From contig NZ_FCOM02000032.1 of the NCBI RefSeq assembly GCF_001544695.2, positions 1 to 64,000 on the forward strand: a stretch of 64,000 nt of DNA, written 5' to 3'. How positions within the stretch are numbered: the stretch's first letter is position 1; every line of letters starts with the position of its first letter. The notes under the pieces are model-generated. The model had not been told where the DNA came from, searched no databases, and saw only the letters and a program-made list of their open reading frames with translations. The DNA is from Caballeronia arvi (lineage in GTDB: Bacteria; Pseudomonadota; Gammaproteobacteria; Burkholderiales; Burkholderiaceae). The position numbers and the translations under genes were made by a program. This document shows, piece after piece, positions 38,046-46,941 of the stretch.

Positions 38046-38081
38046 AGCAACGTTAAGCAACGTTAAGGAGGAGCACAAAGT

Positions 38082-38987
38082 ATGGCAACGATCGGTTTCA
38101 TCGGACTCGGCATCATGGGCGCGCACATGGCGCGCAACCTCATCAAGGGCGGCCACTCGCTCGTCGTGAACGGCAAATTTCCGGTGCCCGACGATATCCG
38201 CGCGCAGACGAAAGTCGTCGAAGATTCGAGCGCGGTTGCGCAGGCGAGCGAAATCGTCATCACGATGGTGCCCGACACGCCCGATGTCGCCAATGTGCTG
38301 TTCGCCGATGACGGCGTCGCGAAGGGTCTGTCGAAGGGCAAGCTCGTCATCGACATGAGCTCGATCGCGCCGCTGGAAACGCAGGAGTTCGCGAAGAAGA
38401 TCAACGCGCTCGGCTGCGACTATCTCGACGCACCGGTTTCGGGCGGCGAAGTCGGCGCACGCGAAGCGACGCTCACGATCATGGTCGGCGGGCCGGAGAA
38501 GTCGTTCAACATCGCCAAGCCCCTCTTCGATCTGATGGGCAAGAACATCTCGCTTATCGGCGATAACGGTGCGGGCCAGACCTGCAAGGTCGCGAACCAG
38601 ATCATCGTCGCGCTGAACATCGAGGCCGTCGCCGAGGCGCTGCTGTTCGCGGCACGCTCGGGCGCCGATCCGGAGCGCGTGCGCAAAGCATTGATGGGCG
38701 GCTTCGCGTCATCGCGCATCCTCGAAGTGCATGGCGAGCGCATGACCAAGCGCACGTTCAATCCGGGCTTCCGTATCGAACTGCATCAGAAGGACTTGAA
38801 TCTCGCGCTCGACGGCGCGCGCAAGATGGGCCTCGCCCTGCCCCACACCGCGAGCGCGCAGCAGCTTTTCAGCGTGTGCGCGGCGAACGGCGGCAAGGCG
38901 TGGGATCACTCGGCGCTCGTGCGCGCGCTCGAGATCATGTCGAACTTCCAGGTGGCGGACGAGCCGCAGCAAGCCAAGGCTGCGTGA
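38082..38987 (+). CDS. glxR: 2-hydroxy-3-oxopropionate (tartronate semialdehyde) reductase
   Basis: A 301-residue beta-hydroxyacid dehydrogenase that reduces tartronate semialdehyde to D-glycerate. The NAD loop is GFIGLGIMGAHMARNL, the substrate segment is DAPVSGGEVGAREATL and the catalytic lysine lies in GAGQTCKVANQI. The ribosome binding site AAGGAGG is 10 bases from the ATG. It completes the glyoxylate-to-glycerate operon. Either glxR or garR naming is possible; context with gcl favours glxR. Confidence 0.92.
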   Translation: MATIGFIGLGIMGAHMARNLIKGGHSLVVNGKFPVPDDIRAQTKVVEDSSAVAQASEIVITMVPDTPDVANVLFADDGVAKGLSKGKLVIDMSSIAPLETQEFAKKINALGCDYLDAPVSGGEVGAREATLTIMVGGPEKSFNIAKPLFDLMGKNISLIGDNGAGQTCKVANQIIVALNIEAVAEALLFAARSGADPERVRKALMGGFASSRILEVHGERMTKRTFNPGFRIELHQKDLNLALDGARKMGLALPHTASAQQLFSVCAANGGKAWDHSALVRALEIMSNFQVADEPQQAKAA

Positions 38988-39014
38988 GGCCGTTCAGCAC
39001 CTGAACCGTGGGGC

Positions 39015-39104
39015 GTTCCGCGTATGGGCACGCGGGACAAATGCCGCTCTGGGCTGAGGGCGGCAAGTGGGGTCCGAGAAGCGGCACCCGGCGGTGCGCC
39101 GGGT
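39015..39104. ncRNA. Three consecutive hairpins, candidate structured RNA
   Basis: Within 90 bases after glxR three stems follow one another: GTTCCGCGT/ACGCGGGAC (39015-39038, one G-T pair), GCCGCTCT/AGGGCGGC (39043-39064, one G-T pair) and ACCCGGCG/CGCCGGGT (39086-39104, perfect, three-base loop). No T-run follows, so it is not an ordinary terminator. It may be a 3' UTR structure of the gcl operon, an RNA gene or a Rho-related or repeat element. No known family was recognised. Confidence 0.4.
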
Positions 39105-39297
39105 AAGCCTTGGTCGGTCAGACGGTTTGTCGTCGGGTGTCCGCGTCGGATTGTTGCACATTGTGTCCTACCGCTGACGCATGAGCGGTGCTACAAATCC
39201 TTTTGTTGAAACTCAGAACTATCTGGTGGTGATCGCGACTAATCTGCCTAGACTTCGCGGGCCTTTCAATCACCGTCGTTAATCAAGGAGTTGAACA
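39105..39297. other. Upstream region of the BON-LysM gene
   Basis: The remainder of the 310-base gap after glxR. It includes a TTGTTGAAAC tract near 39202-39212 that could belong to a promoter and the ribosome binding site AAGGAG at 39285-39290. No coding sequence is supported. Confidence 0.4.
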
Positions 39298-39789
39298 ATG
39301 GGTATCCTCAGCTTTATCAAGGAAGCAGGCGAGAAACTCTTCGGCGCAGCCACGCCGAGCGCGCAGGCGGCCCCGGCTGCCGCGCCCGTCGATGTCGCCG
39401 CGCTCAACCAGAAAGCGGGCGAAGCCATCGCGACGTATATCCGTTCGCAAGGTCTCAACGCGGACAATCTGCAAGTCACGTATGACGGCGCATCGCATAC
39501 GGTGACCGTGTCCGGTCAGGCGCCGGACCAGGCCACGAAGGAAAAGATCCTCGTCGCCGCGGGCAACGTGCAGCACGTCGACAAGGTCGACGATCAGCTG
39601 ACCGTGCCGAATTCCGAGCCCGAGTCGCAGTATCACACCGTCGTGTCGGGCGACAATCTCTGGAAAATCGCGGAGAAGTATTACGGCAACGGTTCGAAGA
39701 ACGATGTGATCTTCGAAGCCAACAAGCCGATGCTGAAGAGCCCGGACAAGATCTATCCGGGTCAGGTGCTGCGTATTCCCGCGGCCTGA
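39298..39789 (+). CDS. BON and LysM domain protein (Kbp/YgaU-like)
   Basis: A 163-residue cytoplasmic or peripheral protein without a signal peptide. A BON domain (about 30-105, ending VDDQLTVPN) precedes a LysM domain (about 112-162, YHTVVSGDNLWKIAEKYYG to VLRIP). This architecture matches E. coli Kbp (YgaU), a potassium-binding protein; a general peptidoglycan-binding role is also possible. It is monocistronic and has a strong terminator. Confidence 0.88.
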   Translation: MGILSFIKEAGEKLFGAATPSAQAAPAAAPVDVAALNQKAGEAIATYIRSQGLNADNLQVTYDGASHTVTVSGQAPDQATKEKILVAAGNVQHVDKVDDQLTVPNSEPESQYHTVVSGDNLWKIAEKYYGNGSKNDVIFEANKPMLKSPDKIYPGQVLRIPAA

Positions 39790-39810
39790 TTCTCTCTGAA
39801 GCCTGAATGA

Positions 39811-39841
39811 AAAAAACGCGAACTTCCGTTCGCGTTTTTTT
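39811..39841. terminator. Bidirectional Rho-independent terminator
   Basis: ACGCGAAC pairs with GTTCGCGT across a TTCC loop, flanked by A6 and T-rich tracts. It serves the LysM gene on the plus strand and the asparaginase gene on the minus strand. Confidence 0.93.
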
Positions 39842-39846
39842 GTTTC

Positions 39847-40839
39847 TCAGTAGGTGTCGAAGATCCGCTGGAGGTCTTTCACACCTGCCGCCAGCGCCAG
39901 CATCAGCAGCACGCGCGCCTTGTACGGATTGAGCGTGCCCGCGCTGATCGTGCCGAGTGCATCGTCGTTGGCCGCGCCGTTGCGCATCACGTGTCCCGAG
40001 CCCACGCGCGACGCGCGCACCACCGCCACGCCCTGCTTCACCGCATCCCCGAGCGCGTGCGTGAGCGTCGCGTGCATCGAGCCGTTGCCCGTGCCCGCGA
40101 CGACGATGCCCTTCACGCCTGCCGCGACGAGCGCATCGACCATCACGCGCGATGCATCGGCGTGGCTCGTGACGATTTCCACCATCGGCCATTGATCAAC
40201 CATGGCGAACTCGCTCGCGCTCGTGTGCGGCCGCACGACCGTACGTTGAAATTCCACGCGGCCGTCCTGCACGAAGCCGAGCACGCCGGTTTCGGGCGAG
40301 CGAAACGCATCGACCGCGTAGGTGCTCGTCTTGGTGACATCGCGCGCGCTGTGAATCTGGTTGTTGAACGCGACGAGCACGCCTTGCCCTTTGGCGCTCG
40401 CGGACGCCGCAACAGTGACGGCGTTGAGCAGATTCAGCGGGCCATCGGCGGACAGCGCGGTCGATGGCCGCATCGCCGCCGTCAGCACGACGGGCTTCGC
40501 GCTTTTAACCGTGAGATGCAGCAGGTACGCGGTTTCTTCGAGCGTGTCGGTGCCGTGCGTGACGACGACGCCGTCGATATCGTCCTGTGCGAGCAACGCG
40601 TCGATACGGCGCGCGAGCGTCGTCCAGAGCGCGGCGCTCATGTCCTTGCTGTCGATGCTCGCGATCTGTTCGGCCTGAATGCGCGCGACGGACGACAAGG
40701 CAGGCACGGCATCGAGCAGTTTGTCGACGCCGACGACGCCCGCCTTGTAGCCCGCCGTCTTCGATGCATCGCCGGCTTGTCCGGCGATGGTGCCGCCCGT
40801 TGCCAGCACGGCGATGCGAGGGAGAGAAGATGGTTTCAT
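39847..40839 (-). CDS. L-asparaginase
   Basis: A 330-residue asparaginase of the bacterial type I/II fold that hydrolyses asparagine to aspartate. Both threonine active-site motifs are present: ATGGTIAG at residues 13-20 and HGTDTLEET at 95-103, with LTAAMRPSTALSADGP following. There is no clear signal peptide, so it is probably cytoplasmic. It starts 31 bases after cysB and may be transcribed with the sulfate genes. Confidence 0.88.
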   Translation of the reverse strand: MKPSSLPRIAVLATGGTIAGQAGDASKTAGYKAGVVGVDKLLDAVPALSSVARIQAEQIASIDSKDMSAALWTTLARRIDALLAQDDIDGVVVTHGTDTLEETAYLLHLTVKSAKPVVLTAAMRPSTALSADGPLNLLNAVTVAASASAKGQGVLVAFNNQIHSARDVTKTSTYAVDAFRSPETGVLGFVQDGRVEFQRTVVRPHTSASEFAMVDQWPMVEIVTSHADASRVMVDALVAAGVKGIVVAGTGNGSMHATLTHALGDAVKQGVAVVRASRVGSGHVMRNGAANDDALGTISAGTLNPYKARVLLMLALAAGVKDLQRIFDTY

Positions 40840-40870
40840 GCCGGCGATTGTAAATCAGCCGACGCGTGAT

Positions 40871-41797
40871 TTAAGCCGCTTCGCGAAGCTGCGCGGCGAT
40901 CTGCGCTTCATCGAGCTGCGGCGCGAACATTTCGATCAGCCGATACGCATACGCGCGCAGAAACGCGCCCTTCCTCAGGCCGACGCGCGTCGTGCTGGCT
41001 TCGAACAGATGCTGCGTATCGAGCGCGACGAGCTCGGTGTCGCGCTTCGCGTCGTAGGCCATCGCCGCGACGATGCCGATGCCCATGCCGAGCTCGACAT
41101 ACGTCTTGATGACGTCGGCGTCGATCGCGGTCAGCACGATATCGGGAATCGCGCCCGCGCTCGCGAACGCCTGGTCCACATGCGAGCGGCCGGTGAAATC
41201 GGTGTCGTAGGTGACGATCGGATATTCGGCGATCTGTTCGAGCGTGATGTTCTCGACGCCGACGAGCGGATGATCCTTCGGCACCACGACCGTGTGATGC
41301 CACGAATAGCACGGGAACGTCACGATATCCGGATAACGGTCGAGCGCTTCGGTCGAAATGCCGATGTCCGCTTCGCCGTTGATGATCATCTGCGCGATCT
41401 GCTGCGGGCTGCCCTGACGCAGCGCGAGATGCACTTTCGGGAAGACTTCGGTAAAGCGGCGGATGACCTTGGGCAGCGCGTAACGCGCCTGCGTGTGCGT
41501 CGTCGCGACGACGAGATGGCCGTTGTCCTGATCCGCGAACTGGCGCGCGACGCGCCGCAGATTCTCGGCATCGAGCAGCATGCGTTCGATCAGCTGATGC
41601 ACCTGCTTGCCCGGCTCGGTGAGACCGGTGAGACGCTTGCCGCGGCGAATGAAGATATCGACGCCGAGTTCGTCCTCGAGATCCTTGATCTGCTTCGACA
41701 CGCCCGACTGCGACGTGTACAACACGTTGGCGACCTCCGTCAGATTCATGTTCTGACGCACGGCCTCGCGCACGAAGCGCAACTGCTGGAAGTTCAT
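40871..41797 (-). CDS. cysB: CysB-type LysR regulator of sulfur assimilation
   Basis: A 308-residue LysR regulator starting MNFQQLRFVREAVRQNMNLT, characteristic of CysB/Cbl proteins, with HTH segment LYTSQSGVSKQIKDLEDELG and TTHTQARYALP in the effector domain. CysB activates sulfate uptake and reduction genes in response to N-acetylserine. It lies just downstream of cysA, at the end of the sulfate transporter operon, an arrangement common in Burkholderia. Confidence 0.9.
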   Translation of the reverse strand: MNFQQLRFVREAVRQNMNLTEVANVLYTSQSGVSKQIKDLEDELGVDIFIRRGKRLTGLTEPGKQVHQLIERMLLDAENLRRVARQFADQDNGHLVVATTHTQARYALPKVIRRFTEVFPKVHLALRQGSPQQIAQMIINGEADIGISTEALDRYPDIVTFPCYSWHHTVVVPKDHPLVGVENITLEQIAEYPIVTYDTDFTGRSHVDQAFASAGAIPDIVLTAIDADVIKTYVELGMGIGIVAAMAYDAKRDTELVALDTQHLFEASTTRVGLRKGAFLRAYAYRLIEMFAPQLDEAQIAAQLREAA

Positions 41798-41824
41798 GTG
41801 AGCCTCTCTATTTTTATGATGTTG

Positions 41825-42889
41825 TCATTGCGCGGGAAATACGCGCAAGGCGCGCGGCACGGCCGTAACGCCATCGCCGATATCGAGCTTCAGCGCGCGC
41901 CACGCCTCGCGATCCAGTTCCGCCTCGATCACGCCGCTGCTGCCTTCGAGCTCGACGCGCACCGAGCCGCCCAGCGTCACGACACGTCGCACGCCGACCG
42001 TGATGCCGTCGCGATGCGCGCCATCGGCAGGATAGAGCGCTAGATCGTGGGGACGCACATATGCGAGCGCCCGGCCGCTGAAATGCGCGCTCGCGGCGAT
42101 CGCGGAAATCGGACTTGCGGCGCCATCGGCGATGAAGCCGTTCGCATCGACGTTACCCTGCAGCCGGTTCGCCGCGCCGAGAAACTCGTAGACGAACGAC
42201 GTCTGCGGATGATCGTACACGTCTTGCGGACTGCCCACCTGCTCCACACGCCCGTGATTCATCACGACGATGCGGTCCGCCACTTCGAGCGCCTCTTCCT
42301 GGTCGTGCGTGACGAAGAGCGTCGAGATATGCAGATCGTCGTGCAGACGGCGCAGCCAGCTTCGCAATTCCTTGCGCACTTTCGCGTCGAGCGCGCCGAA
42401 GGGCTCGTCGAGCAGAAGCACTTTCGGCTCGACGGCAAGCGCGCGCGCGAGCGCGATACGCTGCCGCTGCCCGCCCGACAGTTCCGACGGAAACCGCTCC
42501 GACAACCAGTCGAGCTGCACGAGTTTCAGAAGCTCGTGCACCTTCTCGCGAATGACGGATTCCGAAGGCCGCTCGCGGCGCGGCTTCACGCGCAGACCGA
42601 AGGCGACGTTTTCGAACACGGTCATGTGGCGGAACAGCGCGTAATGCTGGAACACGAATCCGACCTGCCGCTCGCGCGCGCCGACTGCCGCGACGTCCTC
42701 GCCGTGCAGCACGACCTGGCCCGCATCGGCGAATTCAAGGCCCGCGATCACGCGCAGGAGCGTGGTCTTGCCGCAGCCGGAAGGCCCGAGCAGCGCGACG
42801 AGTTCGCCCGCCGGGAAATCGAGCGTGACGTTGTCGAGCGCGGTGAAATCGCCGAAGCGTTTTTGCAGATTGCGAACGATGATGCTCAT
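41825..42889 (-). CDS. cysA: Sulfate/thiosulfate ABC transporter ATP-binding protein
   Basis: A 354-residue ATPase with Walker A GPSGCGKT at residues 35-42, signature LSGGQRQRIALARAL and Walker B VLLLDEPFGALD, plus a C-terminal TOBE-like regulatory region. It energises import through CysT-CysW. It starts 16 bases after cysW. Confidence 0.94.
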   Translation of the reverse strand: MSIIVRNLQKRFGDFTALDNVTLDFPAGELVALLGPSGCGKTTLLRVIAGLEFADAGQVVLHGEDVAAVGARERQVGFVFQHYALFRHMTVFENVAFGLRVKPRRERPSESVIREKVHELLKLVQLDWLSERFPSELSGGQRQRIALARALAVEPKVLLLDEPFGALDAKVRKELRSWLRRLHDDLHISTLFVTHDQEEALEVADRIVVMNHGRVEQVGSPQDVYDHPQTSFVYEFLGAANRLQGNVDANGFIADGAASPISAIAASAHFSGRALAYVRPHDLALYPADGAHRDGITVGVRRVVTLGGSVRVELEGSSGVIEAELDREAWRALKLDIGDGVTAVPRALRVFPAQ

Positions 42890-42905
42890 GATGGTGTCGG
42901 CCTAT

Positions 42906-43802
42906 TCAATTCTGTGCGGTGGCTTTGGCTTCGGTGACGGCTTGCGTCATGCGCCGCTCCGCGAGGAGCTTCAGCGCGAGCGTCACGAGCGCGAGCAGCG
43001 CAAGCAGCGACGCCACCGCGAACGCGGCCGAGAAGTTGTATTCGTTGTAGAGAATTTCGACGTGCAGCGGCATCGTGTCGGTCTGCCCGCGGATATGGCC
43101 CGACACCACCGACACCGCGCCGAACTCGCCCATCGCGCGCGCGTTGCAGAGAATCACGCCGTAGAGCAAGCCCCACTTCACATTGGGCAAGGTCACGCGC
43201 CGGAAGATCTGCCAGCCCGACGCGCCGAGCACGTGCGCCGCTTCTTCTTCATCGTTGCCTTGCGCCTGCATCAGCGGAATCAGCTCGCGCGCGACGAACG
43301 GGAACGTGACGAAGATCGTCGCGAGCACGATGCCGGGCACCGCGAAGATGATCTGCACGTCGTGCGCGGCGAGCCACGGGCCGAACCAGCCCTGCGCGCC
43401 GAACATCAGCACGTAGATGAGACCGGAGATCACGGGCGACACCGAAAACGGCAGGTCGATGAGCGTCGTCAGCAGCGCACGGCCCTTGAACTCGAACTTC
43501 GCGATCGCCCACGACGCCGCGAGCCCAAACACGACGTTCAGCGGCACGGCGATCGCGGCGGTCATCAACGTGAGCTTGATCGCGGACCACGCGTCCGGGT
43601 CCTTCAGCGACTCGAAGTAATAATCGACGCCCTTCGCGAACGCCTGCACGAACACCGCGACGAGCGGCACGACGAGAAAGAGCGCGAGAAACGCGAGCGC
43701 GATGCCCGTGAGCAGCCAGCGCACAGCGCGCGGCTCGGTGACGGGATTGAGGCTTTGCACATCGCGGCGCGTCGCCGTCTGCAACGGAAGAACCTTGCTC
43801 AT
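42906..43802 (-). CDS. cysW: Sulfate/thiosulfate ABC transporter permease CysW
   Basis: A 298-residue inner-membrane permease. The start at 43802 (MSKVLPLQTATRRD) overlaps the cysT stop by four bases. About six membrane helices are seen; the ATPase-docking loop is EEEAAHVLGASGWQIF. The C-terminal segment DTMPLHVEILYNEY is typical of CysW. Confidence 0.93.
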   Translation of the reverse strand: MSKVLPLQTATRRDVQSLNPVTEPRAVRWLLTGIALAFLALFLVVPLVAVFVQAFAKGVDYYFESLKDPDAWSAIKLTLMTAAIAVPLNVVFGLAASWAIAKFEFKGRALLTTLIDLPFSVSPVISGLIYVLMFGAQGWFGPWLAAHDVQIIFAVPGIVLATIFVTFPFVARELIPLMQAQGNDEEEAAHVLGASGWQIFRRVTLPNVKWGLLYGVILCNARAMGEFGAVSVVSGHIRGQTDTMPLHVEILYNEYNFSAAFAVASLLALLALVTLALKLLAERRMTQAVTEAKATAQN

Positions 43803-44683
43803 GCCGTTTCTCCCGCAGTCAGCGCGACGCTTGCGGGCGCGGCGCCGGTCTTGCTCGTGCGCCGTTGCAGGAACCACTGCAGCGTGTTGATGAGGAGCAG
43901 CATCAGGAACGACACGCACAGCATCACCACGGCGAGCGCGGTCGCGCCGGCGTAATCGTATTGTTCGAGCTTGGTGATGATGAGCAGCGACGTGATCTCG
44001 GACTTCATCGGCACGTTGCCCGCGATGAAGATCACCGAGCCGTATTCGCCGAGCGCACGCGCGAACGCGAGCGCGAAACCGGTCAGGAGCGCGGGAAAGA
44101 GCGAAGGCAGCACGACGCGGCGGAACGTGAGCCAGCGCGTCGCGCCGAGGCACGCGGCGGCTTCTTCCTGCTCGCGCTCGAAGTCTTCGAGCACCGGCTG
44201 CACCGTGCGAACGACGAAGGGCAAGCCGATGAACGTCAGCGCGACGAGCACGCCGAGCGGCGTGAACGCGACCTTGATGCCGAGCGGCGCGAGATACTGC
44301 CCGATCCAGCCGTTGCCCGCATACACGGCTGCGAGCGAAATGCCGGCCACCGACGTGGGCAGCGCGAACGGCAGATCGACCATCGCATCGACGATGCGCT
44401 TGAACGGGAACGTGTAGCGCACGAGCACCCACGCGACGAGAAAGCCGAACACCGCGTTGATGAGCGCGCCACCGAGCGCCGCACAGAACGTCAGCCGATA
44501 AGAGGCCAGCACGCGCGGCGATGTCACCGCGCGCACGAACTGCGGCCAGTCGAGCGTCGCAGTCTTCGCAAAGGTTGCGGCAAGCGGAATCAGCACCACG
44601 AGGCTCAGGTACGCCACCGTGATGCCGATCGTCAGGCCGAACCCTGGAAGCGCGCTTGGCTTCCTGAATGTGAGGGTCGTCAT
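43799..44683 (-). CDS. cysT: Sulfate/thiosulfate ABC transporter permease CysT
   Basis: A 294-residue permease starting MTTLTFRKPSALPGFGLTIG, the usual CysT (CysU) N-terminus. The docking loop is EEAAACLGATRWLTFRRV and the C-terminal TSLLIITKLEQYDY is typical. It is 94 bases downstream of the binding-protein gene and overlaps cysW by four bases. Confidence 0.93.
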   Translation of the reverse strand: MTTLTFRKPSALPGFGLTIGITVAYLSLVVLIPLAATFAKTATLDWPQFVRAVTSPRVLASYRLTFCAALGGALINAVFGFLVAWVLVRYTFPFKRIVDAMVDLPFALPTSVAGISLAAVYAGNGWIGQYLAPLGIKVAFTPLGVLVALTFIGLPFVVRTVQPVLEDFEREQEEAAACLGATRWLTFRRVVLPSLFPALLTGFALAFARALGEYGSVIFIAGNVPMKSEITSLLIITKLEQYDYAGATALAVVMLCVSFLMLLLINTLQWFLQRRTSKTGAAPASVALTAGETA

Positions 44684-44777
44684 CCTTGATTCATCCTTGT
44701 TTGCGCGCCGGGGTCGTGGCGCGTTGCTGCTTCAGGGCGCGCGGCATCATGGGTGCGCCGCGTCGCCCGTTCATGTC

Positions 44778-45812
44778 TTATTGCGGTTGATAGATCGAAT
44801 CGAACACGCCGCCGTCCGCGAAGTGCGTCTTCTGCGCCTTGGTCCAGCCGCCGAAGGTGTCGTCGATGGTGTAGAGCTTCAGCTTCGGAAACTGCTTCGT
44901 GAGCTCGGCCGGAACCTTGTCCGAGCGCGGCCGATAGAAATTGCGCGCGGCGATCTGCTGGCCTTCGTCGCTATACAGATACTTGAGATAGGCTTCCGCG
45001 AGTTTGCGCGTGCCGTGTTTGTCGACGACCTTGTCGACCACGGCGACGGGCGGCTCCGCGAGAATGCTCACCGACGGCACCACGATCTCGAACTTCTCCG
45101 GCCCGAACTCCTTCAGCGACAGGAACGCCTCGTTTTCCCACGCGATCAGCACGTCGCCCTGCCCGCGCTGCACGAAGCTCGTCGTGGCACCGCGTGCGCC
45201 AGAATCGAGCACGCCCGCGTTCTTGTAGAGCTTCGTCACGAAGTCCTTCGCCGTTTGCTCGTTGCCGCCCTGCTTGTGCTGCGCATAGGCCCACGCTGCG
45301 AGATAGTTCCAGCGCGCCCCGCCTGATGTCTTCGGATTCGGCGTGACGATGGAGACACCCGGCTTCGTGAGATCGTCCCAATCCTTGATGTGTTTCGGAT
45401 TGCCCTTGCGCACGAGGAACACGATCGTCGACGTGTAAGGCGACGCATTGTCGGGCAGGCGCTTTTGCCAGTCCGCACCGACGAGGCCCTTGCCCGCAAG
45501 CGCGTCGATGTCGTAGGCGAGCGCGAGCGTCACGACATCGGCCTGCAGGCCGTCGAGCACTGCGCGCGCCTGACCGCCGGAGCCGCCGTGCGACTGTTTG
45601 AACGTCACCGTCTCGCCCGTATCGGCCTTCCATTTCTTCGCGAACGCCTGATTGAAGTCCTGATACAGCTCGCGGGTCGGGTCATAGGAGACGTTCAGAA
45701 ACGACGCCTGCGCGTGAGCCTGCGTCGCCATGCCGAAGCCCGCCGCCATCAGCGCCGCCGCTGCGAACAAGCGTCGCGCGCCCTTGCCCAATCCCAGTCT
45801 GATGCTTTGCAT
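44778..45812 (-). CDS. sbp: Periplasmic sulfate-binding protein
   Basis: A 344-residue periplasmic protein with a signal peptide (about residues 1-33, ending TQAHAQA). The mature start FLNVSYDPTRELYQDFN and the FKQSHGGSGGQARAV segment, which forms the anion site, are hallmarks of Sbp/CysP. It opens sbp-cysT-cysW-cysA-cysB. Confidence 0.93.
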   Translation of the reverse strand: MQSIRLGLGKGARRLFAAAALMAAGFGMATQAHAQASFLNVSYDPTRELYQDFNQAFAKKWKADTGETVTFKQSHGGSGGQARAVLDGLQADVVTLALAYDIDALAGKGLVGADWQKRLPDNASPYTSTIVFLVRKGNPKHIKDWDDLTKPGVSIVTPNPKTSGGARWNYLAAWAYAQHKQGGNEQTAKDFVTKLYKNAGVLDSGARGATTSFVQRGQGDVLIAWENEAFLSLKEFGPEKFEIVVPSVSILAEPPVAVVDKVVDKHGTRKLAEAYLKYLYSDEGQQIAARNFYRPRSDKVPAELTKQFPKLKLYTIDDTFGGWTKAQKTHFADGGVFDSIYQPQ

Positions 45813-45870
45813 TCCCCGTTCTCCGTCTTATCGAATTGACGGAATCAGTCTATCGGCGCGTCTATATGAT

Positions 45871-45930
45871 TAGAAATAATCGTTCTTCACTTTTTTATAC
45901 GTAAATCTGCTAAGAACCATATTCCCGGAC
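45871..45930 (-). promoter_or_regulatory. Probable sbp promoter and CysB-binding region
   Basis: On the minus strand a -10-like TATAGA (45876-45871) has no good -35, and the AT-rich tract upstream (about 45880-45925, including GATTATTTCTAATCAT) is where a CysB-type activator would be expected to bind. Assignment is by position and composition. Confidence 0.4.
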
Positions 45931-46003
45931 GGAAAAAGCGTCGTCAGCGCTGGCGCGGTCCCGCACGGCCGAACTTAAAGTAAAGCTTGAAAAGTGCCGA
46001 ATA

Positions 46004-46039
46004 CTGTATAAAAATACAGTTACCTGTCCATTCATACAG
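46004..46039. promoter_or_regulatory. Two adjacent LexA (SOS) boxes upstream of lexA
   Basis: Two perfect CTGT-N8-ACAG sites: CTGTATAAAAATACAG at 46004-46019 and CTGTCCATTCATACAG at 46024-46039, 20 bases apart centre to centre. The second ends 21 bases before the lexA start codon. Paired operators allow autorepression of lexA, as in E. coli. Confidence 0.93.
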
Positions 46040-46059
46040 TGCATCAGGGGCCCGAGCCA

Positions 46060-46737
46060 GTGACCAGAACATCAAAACTTACCGCGCGGCAACAGCAGGT
46101 TTTCGAGCTGATCCAGCGCGCAATCGACCGTACGGGCTTTCCGCCCACGCGCGCCGAGATTGCGGCGGAGCTTGGCTTCAGTTCGGCGAACTCGGCCGAG
46201 GAGCATCTTCGGGCGCTGGCGCGCAAGGGCGTGATCGAGCTGGCGGCGGGTTCGTCGCGCGGCATCCGTCTGCTCGGCGACGCATCGCGCATCGATCGTT
46301 CGGAAGAACTGCCGCATCAGCTCACGCTGCCGCATCAGAGCATCATGCAGCTGTCGCTTCCGCTTGTCGGGCGCGTTGCGGCGGGTAGCCCGATCCTCGC
46401 GCAAGAGCACATCTCGCAGCACTACGCGTGCGATCCCGCGTTCTTTTCCAGCAAGCCGGACTATCTGCTGAAGGTGCGCGGCCTTTCGATGCGCGATGCC
46501 GGCATTCTCGACGGCGACCTGCTCGCCGTGCAGAAACGCAACGAAGCGAAGGACGGGCAGATCGTCGTAGCGCGTCTCGGCGACGACGTCACCGTGAAGC
46601 GCTGGAAGCGCCGTCCGGACGGCGTCGAACTTATCGCCGAGAACCCGGATTACGAAAACATTTTCGTGCGGTCCGGCAGTAGCGATTTCGCGCTGGAAGG
46701 CATCGCGGTCGGACTGATCCGCTCGGGCGAGTTCTGA
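46060..46737 (+). CDS. lexA: LexA repressor
   Basis: A 225-residue SOS repressor and self-cleaving serine protease. The winged HTH is in FPPTRAEIAAELGFSSANS (about 28-46). The cleavage site is A108-G109 in RVAAGSP, and the catalytic pair is S143 (GLSMRDAGI) and K180 (DVTVKRW). The start is a GTG at 46060; the leftward in-frame codon at 46039 lies inside the second LexA box and is rejected. Confidence 0.95.
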   Translation: MTRTSKLTARQQQVFELIQRAIDRTGFPPTRAEIAAELGFSSANSAEEHLRALARKGVIELAAGSSRGIRLLGDASRIDRSEELPHQLTLPHQSIMQLSLPLVGRVAAGSPILAQEHISQHYACDPAFFSSKPDYLLKVRGLSMRDAGILDGDLLAVQKRNEAKDGQIVVARLGDDVTVKRWKRRPDGVELIAENPDYENIFVRSGSSDFALEGIAVGLIRSGEF

Positions 46738-46941
46738 CGGCCCGGTCAAAGCGTTGGGAGGCGCGGGCGGCAGCAAACAAATGATGATCCGCTGGTCGCA
46801 AGGAGACAGAAAATGTCTCGGTAAGCGCGGAATATCACCTCACCAACTGCTTCGAACGCCCCAAGGCGTCTCAAACACAACCAGCATGACGGCCACCGCG
46901 CGCGGTGCGCCGCGGTGCATCCTATCGACTGGAGAGTCATC

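Noticed and set aside
46039..46059. Upstream in-frame start codon for lexA
   Set aside because: It lies on the last base of the second LexA operator, has no ribosome binding site, and adds residues absent from the family.
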